A stretch of 64,000 nucleotides of DNA from a virus: positions 17,198 to 81,197 of IMG/VR virus record IMGVR_UViG_3300044628_001312; one strand, given 5' to 3'. The position numbers were made by a program, and so were the translations under genes. Within the stretch, counting starts at the first letter, position 1; each line of letters opens with the position of its first letter. Of the stretch, positions 36,904 through 44,798 are shown piece after piece. The notes below the pieces were generated by a model. The model did no database searches. It saw only the letters and a list, made by a program, of their open reading frames with translations, and was not told where the DNA came from.

Positions 36904-37899
36904 TTATGCCTTAACGTAGTATGTAATAATAGCTACGCCAGCACCTCCTTTAGCGCCAACTCCTGATTGATGGTTATTTCCGCCGCCTCCTGAGCCAGTT
37001 CCGTCTCTACCTTGACCACCAGAGTTGTCTACTGTTTGTGAGCCTCCAGCTCCGCCTCCACAGGATCCGCCTCCGCCTGCTCCGCCGCCTCCGCCGCCTC
37101 CGCCTGCAATTCCATATTGTCCATCGCCACCTTTTCCGCCAACGCCAATCCATGATGTCCAGCTGTGGTTTGATCCTACTCCACCTCCAGATGCTCCTGG
37201 TCCAAAACCAAATCCTCCAGCATATCCAGAACTACCAGTTCCGTTTGTCTGTGTTGTATTCTTGCCATTTTGTCCTGCAGATGATGATCCGCCGCCTCCG
37301 CCTGCTGCGCCATATTGCCAGTTTCCGCCTGCTCCGCCGCCTCCGCCTGAGCCTCCGCCATTTTGATTGCCCATTCCTTGGCCCATGCTTCCAGAGTTTC
37401 CATTGTTACCAGAACCGTAAGGATAGCCTCCGCCGCCTCCGCCGTATGCAATACAGTAGTACGCATTTCCATTTACACCAAATGAAGAGTTTGCTCCATT
37501 GTTTCCGTTTGAGTTTCCAGAAACTGCTGGACCACCGTTTCCAATAGTAATTGGAATAGTTCCTCCGACTGGAACTGAAGAAATGTCTAACCATCTTTCA
37601 ATAAGTTGTCCTGCTCCGCCTCCACCAGATCCATTGTGTGACCAAGAGTGCCCAGATCCACCTGAACCTCCACCACCGACAAGAACAAGTTTAATAACTG
37701 GTCCTGTGTTTGCTGGACGTGTCCAGTTTGAAGAAGAATAAATTCTTGTTTCAAGAGGCATGTACATTGAGCTTACTCCACCTGCAGCAATTGCTTGAGC
37801 GGTAATACCAGTCTGTAGACCCTGTGTTACAGCAGCATTAATTGTTGTGGTTAGGCCTGGTAAATAAATTGATGACGTGGTGTTGGAAACTTGTGACAT
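36904..37899 (-). CDS. Glycine-rich (polyglycine) tail adhesin B
   Basis: The 331-residue protein is a paralogue of the adhesin at 35443-36378. Both share an IYLPGL/IYVPGL start, a (S/T)WTRPAN-type motif before the glycine region (residues about 57-62), a CIAYGGGGGG-type stretch and a closing ITYYVKA. The intervening Gly-runs and loop sequences differ, consistent with independent change of receptor-binding loops. A good AAAGGAG ribosome site precedes the start. Confidence 0.78.
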   Translation of the reverse strand: MSQVSNTTSSIYLPGLTTTINAAVTQGLQTGITAQAIAAGGVSSMYMPLETRIYSSSNWTRPANTGPVIKLVLVGGGGSGGSGHSWSHNGSGGGGAGQLIERWLDISSVPVGGTIPITIGNGGPAVSGNSNGNNGANSSFGVNGNAYYCIAYGGGGGGYPYGSGNNGNSGSMGQGMGNQNGGGSGGGGGAGGNWQYGAAGGGGGSSSAGQNGKNTTQTNGTGSSGYAGGFGFGPGASGGGVGSNHSWTSWIGVGGKGGDGQYGIAGGGGGGGGAGGGGSCGGGAGGSQTVDNSGGQGRDGTGSGGGGNNHQSGVGAKGGAGVAIITYYVKA

Positions 37900-37916
37900 T
37901 TTATTACTCCTTTAAA

Positions 37917-38237
37917 TTATGATGATGTTATTTTTACGCCTGAAATAAACATCGTCACTGCGTTGTTATTTGAAGCTTTAACTAGAATACTTTCAGCTGT
38001 ATTAAGAACTTGCTTAATGTCCAAAGTCATAAATGTCTGTGGTGGAAGACTTAGCTGGTAAGCCAAGAATGTTCCTGCCATCTTAACATCAAATGTTTGA
38101 GCAGCAAGTGTGATGTTTTGTACTGTAATTGATGTAATTACATCTGTTTCTGCTGCTGGAACTGTCCAAACTCCTACTTCGGCATTTGTAAGTGTTCCTG
38201 CATAAAAACGTGCTGGTAAGCTAACTGTTGTTGGCAT
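37917..38237 (-). CDS. Small beta-rich fibre accessory protein
   Basis: The 106-residue protein is almost all beta strand: TVSLPARFYAGTLTNAEVGVW, VITSITVQNITLAAQTFDVKMAG and LSLPPQTFMTLDIKQVLNTAESILV. This pattern fits a small jelly-roll or Ig-like module, which in phages often attaches to fibres. It lies between a paralogous N-terminal fibre gene and the adhesin. No enzymatic motif is seen. Confidence 0.5.
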   Translation of the reverse strand: MPTTVSLPARFYAGTLTNAEVGVWTVPAAETDVITSITVQNITLAAQTFDVKMAGTFLAYQLSLPPQTFMTLDIKQVLNTAESILVKASNNNAVTMFISGVKITSS

Positions 38238-38238
38238 T

Positions 38239-38571
38239 TTATATTACTCCCATATTCTGATATATTGTAAAGTTATTTAATTCATTTGCAACAGCCGCTA
38301 CCTGTGTTGCTCCTGCTGCAGCCACTGCGGCTACCTGTGTACTTCCTGCAGCTGACACTGTTGTTACAGCACCAGTTACAGCATTAGAGATGTCATTAAG
38401 TTTTGTATTTGTAGCTGCCAATACGTCGTTGACTCCCAAAAGATTTCCCATTGATTCAATAGCTTTTGCTAAATAAACCAATTCTTGTGCGCCCAGGTTT
38501 GATCCACTAAGGGCTGCTACCTTAGTCTTAAATAGATCTACTTGAGCCGTTAAACTTGCATAATCTGGCAT
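38239..38571 (-). CDS. Fibre N-terminal (attachment) domain protein
   Basis: The 110-residue helical, coiled-coil-like protein starts MPDYASLTAQVDLFKTKVAAL. It matches the first 75 residues of the protein at 39951-40619 in layout (L-T-x-Q-x3-F-K-T; a middle NEL/QEL; M-G-N-x-L-G-V). The end is Ala/Gln/Val-rich. The paralogy suggests that both attach fibres to the same site. It is the first gene after the extended -10 promoter at 38592. Confidence 0.55.
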   Translation of the reverse strand: MPDYASLTAQVDLFKTKVAALSGSNLGAQELVYLAKAIESMGNLLGVNDVLAATNTKLNDISNAVTGAVTTVSAAGSTQVAAVAAAGATQVAAVANELNNFTIYQNMGVI

Positions 38572-38591
38572 TATTGATCACCTCTTTGTAT

Positions 38592-38600
38592 AGTATAGCA
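38592..38600 (-). promoter_or_regulatory. Extended -10 promoter TGCTATACT
   Basis: TGCTATACT on the minus strand is followed by AAAGAGGTGA and the ATG of the 110-residue attachment protein. The -35 region is not recognisable. Confidence 0.6.
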
Positions 38601-38608
38601 TAATGACA

Positions 38609-39016
38609 TTATAAAGTGGGCTCCGTAGGATACACAATATTATAGTCTGTTACGGTTTCTGGAAGATCTCTGAGGGCTTGTCTATAGACTCTCCACTCTT
38701 CTTTCTTCTCATCAGACAAATTAGATGTTTCCACCCAGTCTGATAATTTTAATAGGTTGCCTCTTTTGGTTCTAGCAACTTGCAGTGCTCCGCTTAAATT
38801 AATTCCCGCCTGCCAATCGGCATGCTCTTCGTCTGTCATTAATCTAGGCGATCCGTTATTATAAACTAAATGTCTTTCTCCAGTAAATGTCTCATCTACC
38901 TCAAACCACTCTGAACCATCTTCTGTGTTATCAGTTGGAAACTCATGCCATGTTCTAGTCTCAACTTGAATATCATATTGAGGGCTAAATCTTGCATATT
39001 TTTTAAATTCGTCCAT
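38609..39016 (-). CDS. Tail fibre assembly chaperone-like protein
   Basis: The 135-residue protein has a beta start (KYARFSPQYDIQVETRTWHEF) and ends with WVETSNLSDEKKEEWRVYRQALRDLPE and IVYPTEPTL. The W-x2-Y-R-x2-L-R-D motif with a proline-rich end is typical of phage tail assembly chaperones. It overlaps the upstream fibre gene by one base, so it probably serves that fibre. Confidence 0.65.
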   Translation of the reverse strand: MDEFKKYARFSPQYDIQVETRTWHEFPTDNTEDGSEWFEVDETFTGERHLVYNNGSPRLMTDEEHADWQAGINLSGALQVARTKRGNLLKLSDWVETSNLSDEKKEEWRVYRQALRDLPETVTDYNIVYPTEPTL

Positions 39017-39951
39017 TATCTATCTCCATATACTGTTGCAGCATAATTCCAAATTTTATGGGAATCAATTGTTGATGTGTAGTTACCATTATTTACTTCG
39101 TTATACATTAATGCTGCCTGTGTCAATCTAATGTCAGGCTGAATAAAGTTGTTTGATCCTGTAAATGTGCTTTGCAGGTTATAGAACGCATTGTTCTCAT
39201 TCCAGTGGTACTGATTACCAGTATCTGTCCAATATGTAAATGTGTTACACAATAGAACTACACAAGATTCTCCAGCATTTAAAGTAAATGAGCCAGACAT
39301 TCCTGAGTTAGACGTATTAGTTCCTGTTAGGGTTGCAAGGTTTGTCCATGACATACCGTTTGCATTTGCGTAATTCTTACCTGAAGAATAGGTTGGTCTT
39401 CCGACTTGAAGTCCCGCTCCGTCGTATCCACTGCACCAGTAGGTTCCAACTAGGCCCCAAACTGAAACAGTCTGGTTTGTTGGGCCGAAGTTACGAATAA
39501 ACATTACACGAGAGCCAAATGGACCGTAGCATGTAGTTCTAGGCCATGTGTGCATACGTGAGTTTGATGTTCCGCACATATTATTTGTTGCATAGTCTAG
39601 GCGCTTATAAGCAGCTGACCAATAAGATTTTCTGTTTTCGTTCATATTTCTATATCCGCCTAATGCATGCCAGAATGCTCTTTCGGCATCCCATGGCTGT
39701 GTGCCAGTTAGATATGTATAAAAGTTAGTCCAGTCGTCTGAGTTATCCCATGAGTAGTTGTTAAACATTGCATTTCCACGCATATTAACCGAATAGATAG
39801 ATGGAATAGAATATGGTCTTCTTGATCCGTCTGTTACTTCTGGGAGAACTGAGCTAAGACCACTTTGAATTCCTAGGGATGCTGCAGTAATTCCTAATTG
39901 TGCTACAGATACTCCTGTTATTGGACCGTTTAAAGCTGAAAAAAGTGCCAT
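39016..39951 (-). CDS. Receptor-binding fibre protein
   Basis: The start is placed at 39951 (MALFSALNGP), where the ATG overlaps the upstream stop (TAATG); an earlier in-frame ATG would overlap by 16 bases. The 311-residue protein is Asn/Ser/Thr/Tyr-rich and beta-like, with RPYSIPSIYSVNMRGN, many aromatic residues (WAYW-type spacing) and no repeats. It could be a receptor-binding tip. Its Ala/Gly-rich first 40 residues look like an attachment segment. The family is not recognised. Confidence 0.55.
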   Translation of the reverse strand: MALFSALNGPITGVSVAQLGITAASLGIQSGLSSVLPEVTDGSRRPYSIPSIYSVNMRGNAMFNNYSWDNSDDWTNFYTYLTGTQPWDAERAFWHALGGYRNMNENRKSYWSAAYKRLDYATNNMCGTSNSRMHTWPRTTCYGPFGSRVMFIRNFGPTNQTVSVWGLVGTYWCSGYDGAGLQVGRPTYSSGKNYANANGMSWTNLATLTGTNTSNSGMSGSFTLNAGESCVVLLCNTFTYWTDTGNQYHWNENNAFYNLQSTFTGSNNFIQPDIRLTQAALMYNEVNNGNYTSTIDSHKIWNYAATVYGDR

Positions 39952-40619
39952 TATGTTAATACCCATCCTCTCGTTGCATTAACGTAAACTAAAGTCATAG
40001 ATGCTGAGTTAACGTTTACTATAAGATCTTCTGCAAGACCTTCAATCTTTTCTGTGTTTCTTGAAACCGTAAAGTTTGTTGTTGCTGCTGTGCCTGTTGC
40101 ATCTTTAATTTGAACTGTATATCCCAATGTTGGGCCGAAAGGAAGAGTTACTGTTATTCCACCTTGATTTACAAATATTCTTTCATTATTTAACGCTGTG
40201 GTATTTGTTGTAGCGATCCGCCATGAAAGAGGTACTGTAGATAAAGATGTCTGAAGAGCAGATACTGTAGATTGAAGTGTTGTATATTGAACTGAATTTG
40301 TATTAACAAATCCTTCAATATTTGTTGTTCTTCCTTGTAGATCTACGATGTCTGCTTCTGCATCTGTTAATCTTGTTCCATTTGTGCCAGTATTAAAGGC
40401 TGTTATGGCTGAATCTTTTGCGGTATTAATTACTGCTATTGCGTCTGTAGTAGCATTGTTAATATCTGCAACACCTAGGGTGTTGCCCATCTGATTTAAT
40501 GCCGCTCCGACAAGCTGCAGCTCATTTGCATTTAACGGATCATTAGCATTAGTCATTAAAGCAGTTGCTGCTGTTTTAAACTGATTAATCTGTGATGTTA
40601 ATGTTGAGTAATCTGGCAT
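39951..40619 (-). CDS. Fibre protein with attachment N-terminus and beta tip
   Basis: The 222-residue protein combines the coiled-coil attachment segment shared with the gene at 38239-38571 (residues 1-75), a long helical stalk (RLTDAEADIVDLQGRTTNIEGF...TLQSTVSALQTSL) and a C-terminal domain of about 90 residues. The last begins WRIATTNTTALNNERIFVNQGG and contains ITVTLPFGPTLGYTVQIKDATG, a familiar phage-fibre beta tip. It starts 3 bases before the 1168-residue protein's stop. Confidence 0.6.
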   Translation of the reverse strand: MPDYSTLTSQINQFKTAATALMTNANDPLNANELQLVGAALNQMGNTLGVADINNATTDAIAVINTAKDSAITAFNTGTNGTRLTDAEADIVDLQGRTTNIEGFVNTNSVQYTTLQSTVSALQTSLSTVPLSWRIATTNTTALNNERIFVNQGGITVTLPFGPTLGYTVQIKDATGTAATTNFTVSRNTEKIEGLAEDLIVNVNSASMTLVYVNATRGWVLT

Positions 40620-40622
40620 TTT

Positions 40623-43600
40623 TTAGGCCTGCGCTTCCGTCCATGCAAGAACTGCTGAAATGTTGGCCGCTGAAGAACCAAGATTTGTAGCAACAATTGT
40701 AAGGATGTCTGGGGCATTTGGGAAACCTGGTGTAGCAACGCTACCGTCTCCATTTAGAATAGAGTTTCCTAGGTCTCTTGCCTTTGTAAGATCGATACGT
40801 GTTACAGAGTAGTTTGTACCTCCGCCGTTATCTGTGTAGAAAGCAAATACACGGTCTCCTCCAGAAACTGTATTGGTAGGAGAAAGAACTGGTGATCCAG
40901 GGACTCCAGTTCCGTCGTGATAAATAATTTGTGCAAGGGATCCTGATCCCACCCTATCGGTTGCCCATGCATTTGGAATATTTACACCGTTTAGAGATTG
41001 TGCATTTAGAATTCCTTCAACAAGGAACTGTCCTTGTGCAAGAATGTTAACGCTGTATAACTTTAACTGCATGTTGTTTGACAATTCACGAAGTCCAAAG
41101 TTACGTCCAGTACCGTTATCGGCAGATGGCGCAACTCTAAGTGAAATTAGAGGACGTGCCTGCTGTGTTGCTCCAAACGTCTGTGTTACAGCTCCATTTG
41201 GGTTAACCGCAGATGAAGTTTCATCTGGCTGTGCAACAGCATATGAAATTGTATTTGAAGTAACGTTATTTACTAAAAACGTTCCATTGTAATAGCTTGA
41301 AGTTACAGCGGTTGGGCTAGTAAATGATGACACTGCCTGGAATGGAATATTGCTGGAAGATCTAGCAAACAAGAATGTTGTAGATGTAACTCCAGTAATT
41401 GTCCATGTACCATTAAATACGTTATCAACTCCAGTGACCACTACTGTCTGTCCAACTCTGTGTCTGTGGGCAACAGATGTTGTAAGGCTTGCTTGGTTAT
41501 TGGTTAGCTGCTTGTATGTAATTACAGATACATCATTTACACCTGAAACTACTGCGTTGTAACCAGCAAGTAATGAGTGGGGAGCTGAAGTTGTAATTGT
41601 TGCAACTCCTGATGTTCTTACTCTAGAAACAATAGTTGCTGAAACGGATCCAGAACCACCGACCTGTAAGTAGCGCTGCATACCAGCTGTAAAGATAAAG
41701 GAAGCATCATCATCAAAGCCTCCATCCATAATTACTGAAGATCCCCAGTGGCTCATAACTGGAGCACATTCTTGAGAAATAACTTGAACTGAAACTTGTG
41801 CAGATCCTGATCCTCCAGGAATAGTTGAGTCTGGTCTAAAAGTTGCTGCGATATAAGTTCCATTAAGGCTATAAGCTGATCCTGCATAATATGTAACATA
41901 AGGCTGTCTACGAATAAGATTCATAGCGTATCCCTTTGCAGTATTATTGTATGCACCAATTGATGTATATCGTGCAATTTCACAATAATTTTCATCTTGA
42001 ATTCTAATAAATCCACTTGCTGGCCAGTAGTCTACATTATCAATATACATTACTGTGTCTTGTGGAAGAAGATTGGATCCTCTTACTGCCGTTCCTCCTG
42101 CAACTAGCTTTGAAAACTTTGTTGGTTCGTTAATTGCTTCATATCTAGCTGGTAGGTTACCAGATCTTTGATATGCGGCAAGGTTATTATTGTTATTAGA
42201 AATTTCATGACACCAGGTAATTTTTCCGCCTTGGCCTCTAAATCCATATCTAATTGTTCCTGCTCCGTACCAGGAGTAGTCAATATATGTCATTTGCATT
42301 TTTGATGGATCAAATACGTGTCCTGATGGACCGCTTCCATCAAACTTGTCTAGGTTCCACTCCGACTGCTTAATTTTAATAATTTGAGTCTTGCGAACCT
42401 TAACGCTTGTTTGGCTTGCTCCACGATAGGCGGGAGCAATTGTCAAAGAAGAATCTGAAGCAATTTGAAGAACTCTGTAAGACTGTCCACGGATTACAAT
42501 TTTATCTCCTGAAACTAATTGCTTTCTAAAGATTGTTCCGCTTCCTGTTACTGTTGAGTTAAACTTAGTTACAGAAACATTTCCTCTAAGTACCTGTGTT
42601 GACCATTGACGACAAGCAAATATACCTTGTCCATCATATTCAAAAAAGAATCCATCTTGTTCTGAATAAAGGCCAGCTCTTGTTGATGCACCCTTCCAAA
42701 TATAAGCTGTACAAAATACATTTACTCCGCCTGGGATTTGATCAATTGCTGATAATGTTTGTGTAAATACAACATTGTATTTAAATGTTGTAGCATCAAT
42801 AATTGATGTTACAAGATGAATTCCGTTAAATGGATTATAGGAACCAGAAGTTTCTGTTCCTTCAATTTTAACGTATGCTCCTGGCTGTAAGTTATGAGAA
42901 TTAAGTGTAGTTACAGTGATGTCTTGTGATCCTGGAACTAGTCCTGCAGATGCTAAATATTCTACCTGGAATGTAGGTGTAAACTTTGTTCCTGTTGAGA
43001 ACTGAATTGACTTACCAGACTGGTATCTAAAGTATCTACGTGTTTGACGCATTGTTTGTGTACCGCACACATTGTTTCCTGTAGACATAATAACTCCACC
43101 GTCATGTGGTCTATGGTTTACATATCCTTCAGGCTTTGCATAAAATCCTTGATCAAGTGTGTTAATTGGATTATTAATTTGTCCATTTGCCATAAATGAC
43201 ATTGAGTTTGGTGTGTCTACAGTGTCAATAAAGAAGCTTCCAAAGAAGTTGCTTCCTTCTTTTTGTGTAACAAGAATTGGTGTTCCTGGAAGAAGTCCGT
43301 GTGGCTTTGGTGAAACTACTGTAATTCTTGAAGGTGTAGCCTGATCTGATACTGCAGAAAATGTTCCAAGCTGTCCTACAACTCCGCCCATAATATGTGC
43401 GTTATCAAAAATTCCTCCGCCGTAAATTGATGTCAGTGTTCCATCTTGAATAGGACCATTTACAACACCTTTTGCTGTATATGTAAATGTTGTTGCTCCA
43501 GTTGGGAAGCATAGGAATGTTCCATCCGCATTATCTGAAGTTGTTTCTTGAACTGATATAACATCTCCTGAGCTTAATCCGTGTGGTGAATTACATGTAA

Positions 43601-44129
43601 CAGTTATTGTAGATAATGGAGCAACTCCATTTCCTTGAATTAGCTGTATATCAATTGCGTTTCCACCAGTGGATCTTCCAAAGAATCCTGGATAGTTTTG
43701 AATCATTGTAAGTGTTTCCCACTTAGAGTTCTGAATACCATACTCAAAGTCAGTATCAATAAGGGATACTGGGTTTGCTGTACGAAGCTTTCCTACCGCA
43801 TCTACCAAATAGTCTGCTGGCTCAAATGCTTCATTTTCTGTATCATAAACAATTTGCCAATCATCTGTAGGCAACATTGTAGATGTGTTGTACTTTAATA
43901 CTAATATTGTTTTTCCGTGAGCAGCATCATGATATGGGTCTGAAGCAGGAGTAGAAAATGAGTGACTATATAATCCTAGGGCAGGATCAGCAAAATTGTA
44001 AACAATCTTGTTAGCTGTTGTATTTGTAATTAACAGTAATTTTTCTCTGCGAATTAGCTTAGGAATAGTTAATGTTCCTGTGCCTGGTACAAAATCAATA
44101 TCTGTTAAACTTAAAATTTTTCTTGCCAT
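40623..44129 (-). CDS. Large tail fibre or baseplate-associated structural protein
   Basis: The 1168-residue protein is nearly all beta strand with no low-complexity repeats. Recognisable pieces are an opening ILSLTDIDFVPGTGTL with LTIPKLIRREKLL, a region FEYGIQNSKWETLTMIQNYPGFFGRS resembling structural proteins of large marine phages, and several IG-like stretches with HGL(S/L)xGD (repeated around residues 180, 275 and 410). The HGLxxG turn recurs at least four times, suggesting a repeated beta-sandwich. Its size and position suggest a long fibre or tail-side protein. No catalytic site is evident. Confidence 0.55.
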   Translation of the reverse strand: MARKILSLTDIDFVPGTGTLTIPKLIRREKLLLITNTTANKIVYNFADPALGLYSHSFSTPASDPYHDAAHGKTILVLKYNTSTMLPTDDWQIVYDTENEAFEPADYLVDAVGKLRTANPVSLIDTDFEYGIQNSKWETLTMIQNYPGFFGRSTGGNAIDIQLIQGNGVAPLSTITVTCNSPHGLSSGDVISVQETTSDNADGTFLCFPTGATTFTYTAKGVVNGPIQDGTLTSIYGGGIFDNAHIMGGVVGQLGTFSAVSDQATPSRITVVSPKPHGLLPGTPILVTQKEGSNFFGSFFIDTVDTPNSMSFMANGQINNPINTLDQGFYAKPEGYVNHRPHDGGVIMSTGNNVCGTQTMRQTRRYFRYQSGKSIQFSTGTKFTPTFQVEYLASAGLVPGSQDITVTTLNSHNLQPGAYVKIEGTETSGSYNPFNGIHLVTSIIDATTFKYNVVFTQTLSAIDQIPGGVNVFCTAYIWKGASTRAGLYSEQDGFFFEYDGQGIFACRQWSTQVLRGNVSVTKFNSTVTGSGTIFRKQLVSGDKIVIRGQSYRVLQIASDSSLTIAPAYRGASQTSVKVRKTQIIKIKQSEWNLDKFDGSGPSGHVFDPSKMQMTYIDYSWYGAGTIRYGFRGQGGKITWCHEISNNNNNLAAYQRSGNLPARYEAINEPTKFSKLVAGGTAVRGSNLLPQDTVMYIDNVDYWPASGFIRIQDENYCEIARYTSIGAYNNTAKGYAMNLIRRQPYVTYYAGSAYSLNGTYIAATFRPDSTIPGGSGSAQVSVQVISQECAPVMSHWGSSVIMDGGFDDDASFIFTAGMQRYLQVGGSGSVSATIVSRVRTSGVATITTSAPHSLLAGYNAVVSGVNDVSVITYKQLTNNQASLTTSVAHRHRVGQTVVVTGVDNVFNGTWTITGVTSTTFLFARSSSNIPFQAVSSFTSPTAVTSSYYNGTFLVNNVTSNTISYAVAQPDETSSAVNPNGAVTQTFGATQQARPLISLRVAPSADNGTGRNFGLRELSNNMQLKLYSVNILAQGQFLVEGILNAQSLNGVNIPNAWATDRVGSGSLAQIIYHDGTGVPGSPVLSPTNTVSGGDRVFAFYTDNGGGTNYSVTRIDLTKARDLGNSILNGDGSVATPGFPNAPDILTIVATNLGSSAANISAVLAWTEAQA

Positions 44130-44141
44130 AGTTGTTTTCTC

Positions 44142-44762
44142 CTAGAATATCATGCTTGTTGCTAAAAGTGTTGCATTTTGCTGGGTCATATTTGTTAAGA
44201 ACTCGTACTTTGGATAGTATACACCAAGATTGAGTATCTGGTCTGCTTTCCAACTGTCTAGCTCTGTTATTACATTTTGTACTGCTGTTTCTCCCGCTGG
44301 TCCTGTTGCACCTTGGGGTCCTGTAATACCTTGTGCGCCTGCTGCTCCTACTGGTCCCTTTAAGTTTCCTTGAAGAACCCATGTAGTGTTTGAAGAGTTA
44401 TATTGAAAATAATCTCCAGTTGTTGTATTTAAATATGTGTCTAATCCTAGCTTGCTTGCTGGGTTTGATCCTGTTGGATTAGCGATTCCTGTAAATGTAT
44501 AAGAACCTCTTTGTCCCGCCACACCTTGTGATCCTGCAGCACCTGCTGCGCCAGTTGGTCCTGCTGGAATTTGAAAATTAAATATTGCAGCTGATGATGT
44601 TCCACCATTTACAATTGATGCTGCTGTTCCTGCTGCAACAGTTGTAACTGTTCCTACAGAAATAGTTGCCGCAGAACCTGTAGGTCCTGTTGCACCTTGG
44701 GGTCCTGGTCTTGAACCAGCGACGGTGACCCATGAGGTACCGTTCCATCTTTTTAGTGACAT
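44142..44762 (-). CDS. Short collagen-like fibre
   Basis: The 206-residue protein starts MSLKRWNGTSWVTVAG, an opening shared with other phage fibres. It has two collagen-like blocks (residues 20-30 and about 65-85, including AGPTGAAGAAGSQGVAGQRG) and a third with GPQGATGPAG near 140-160. Between them is the beta unit ATISVGTVTTVAAGTAASIV, also present three times in the long collagen-like fibre. The C-terminus is helical (ITELDSWKADQILNLGVYYPKYEFL). It has its own extended -10 promoter and a strong AGGAGGG site. Confidence 0.75.
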   Translation of the reverse strand: MSLKRWNGTSWVTVAGSRPGPQGATGPTGSAATISVGTVTTVAAGTAASIVNGGTSSAAIFNFQIPAGPTGAAGAAGSQGVAGQRGSYTFTGIANPTGSNPASKLGLDTYLNTTTGDYFQYNSSNTTWVLQGNLKGPVGAAGAQGITGPQGATGPAGETAVQNVITELDSWKADQILNLGVYYPKYEFLTNMTQQNATLLATSMIF

Positions 44763-44783
44763 TTTATGACCCTCCTATCCTAA

Positions 44784-44792
44784 ATTATACCA
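44784..44792 (-). promoter_or_regulatory. Extended -10 promoter TGGTATAAT
   Basis: TGGTATAAT on the minus strand lies 12 bases before an AGGAGGG ribosome site and the ATG of the short collagen-like fibre. No -35 hexamer is visible. Confidence 0.65.
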
Positions 44793-44798
44793 GAATGG

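Noticed and set aside
37025-37547. Plus-strand proline-rich frames opposite the glycine-rich adhesin
   Set aside because: They are the reverse of GGN glycine codons (GGC/GGA giving CCN prolines), a base-composition artefact.
44785-44789. Possible tRNA or structured RNA genes
   Set aside because: I looked for cloverleaf-like GGTTCGAATCC segments and found none in the window.
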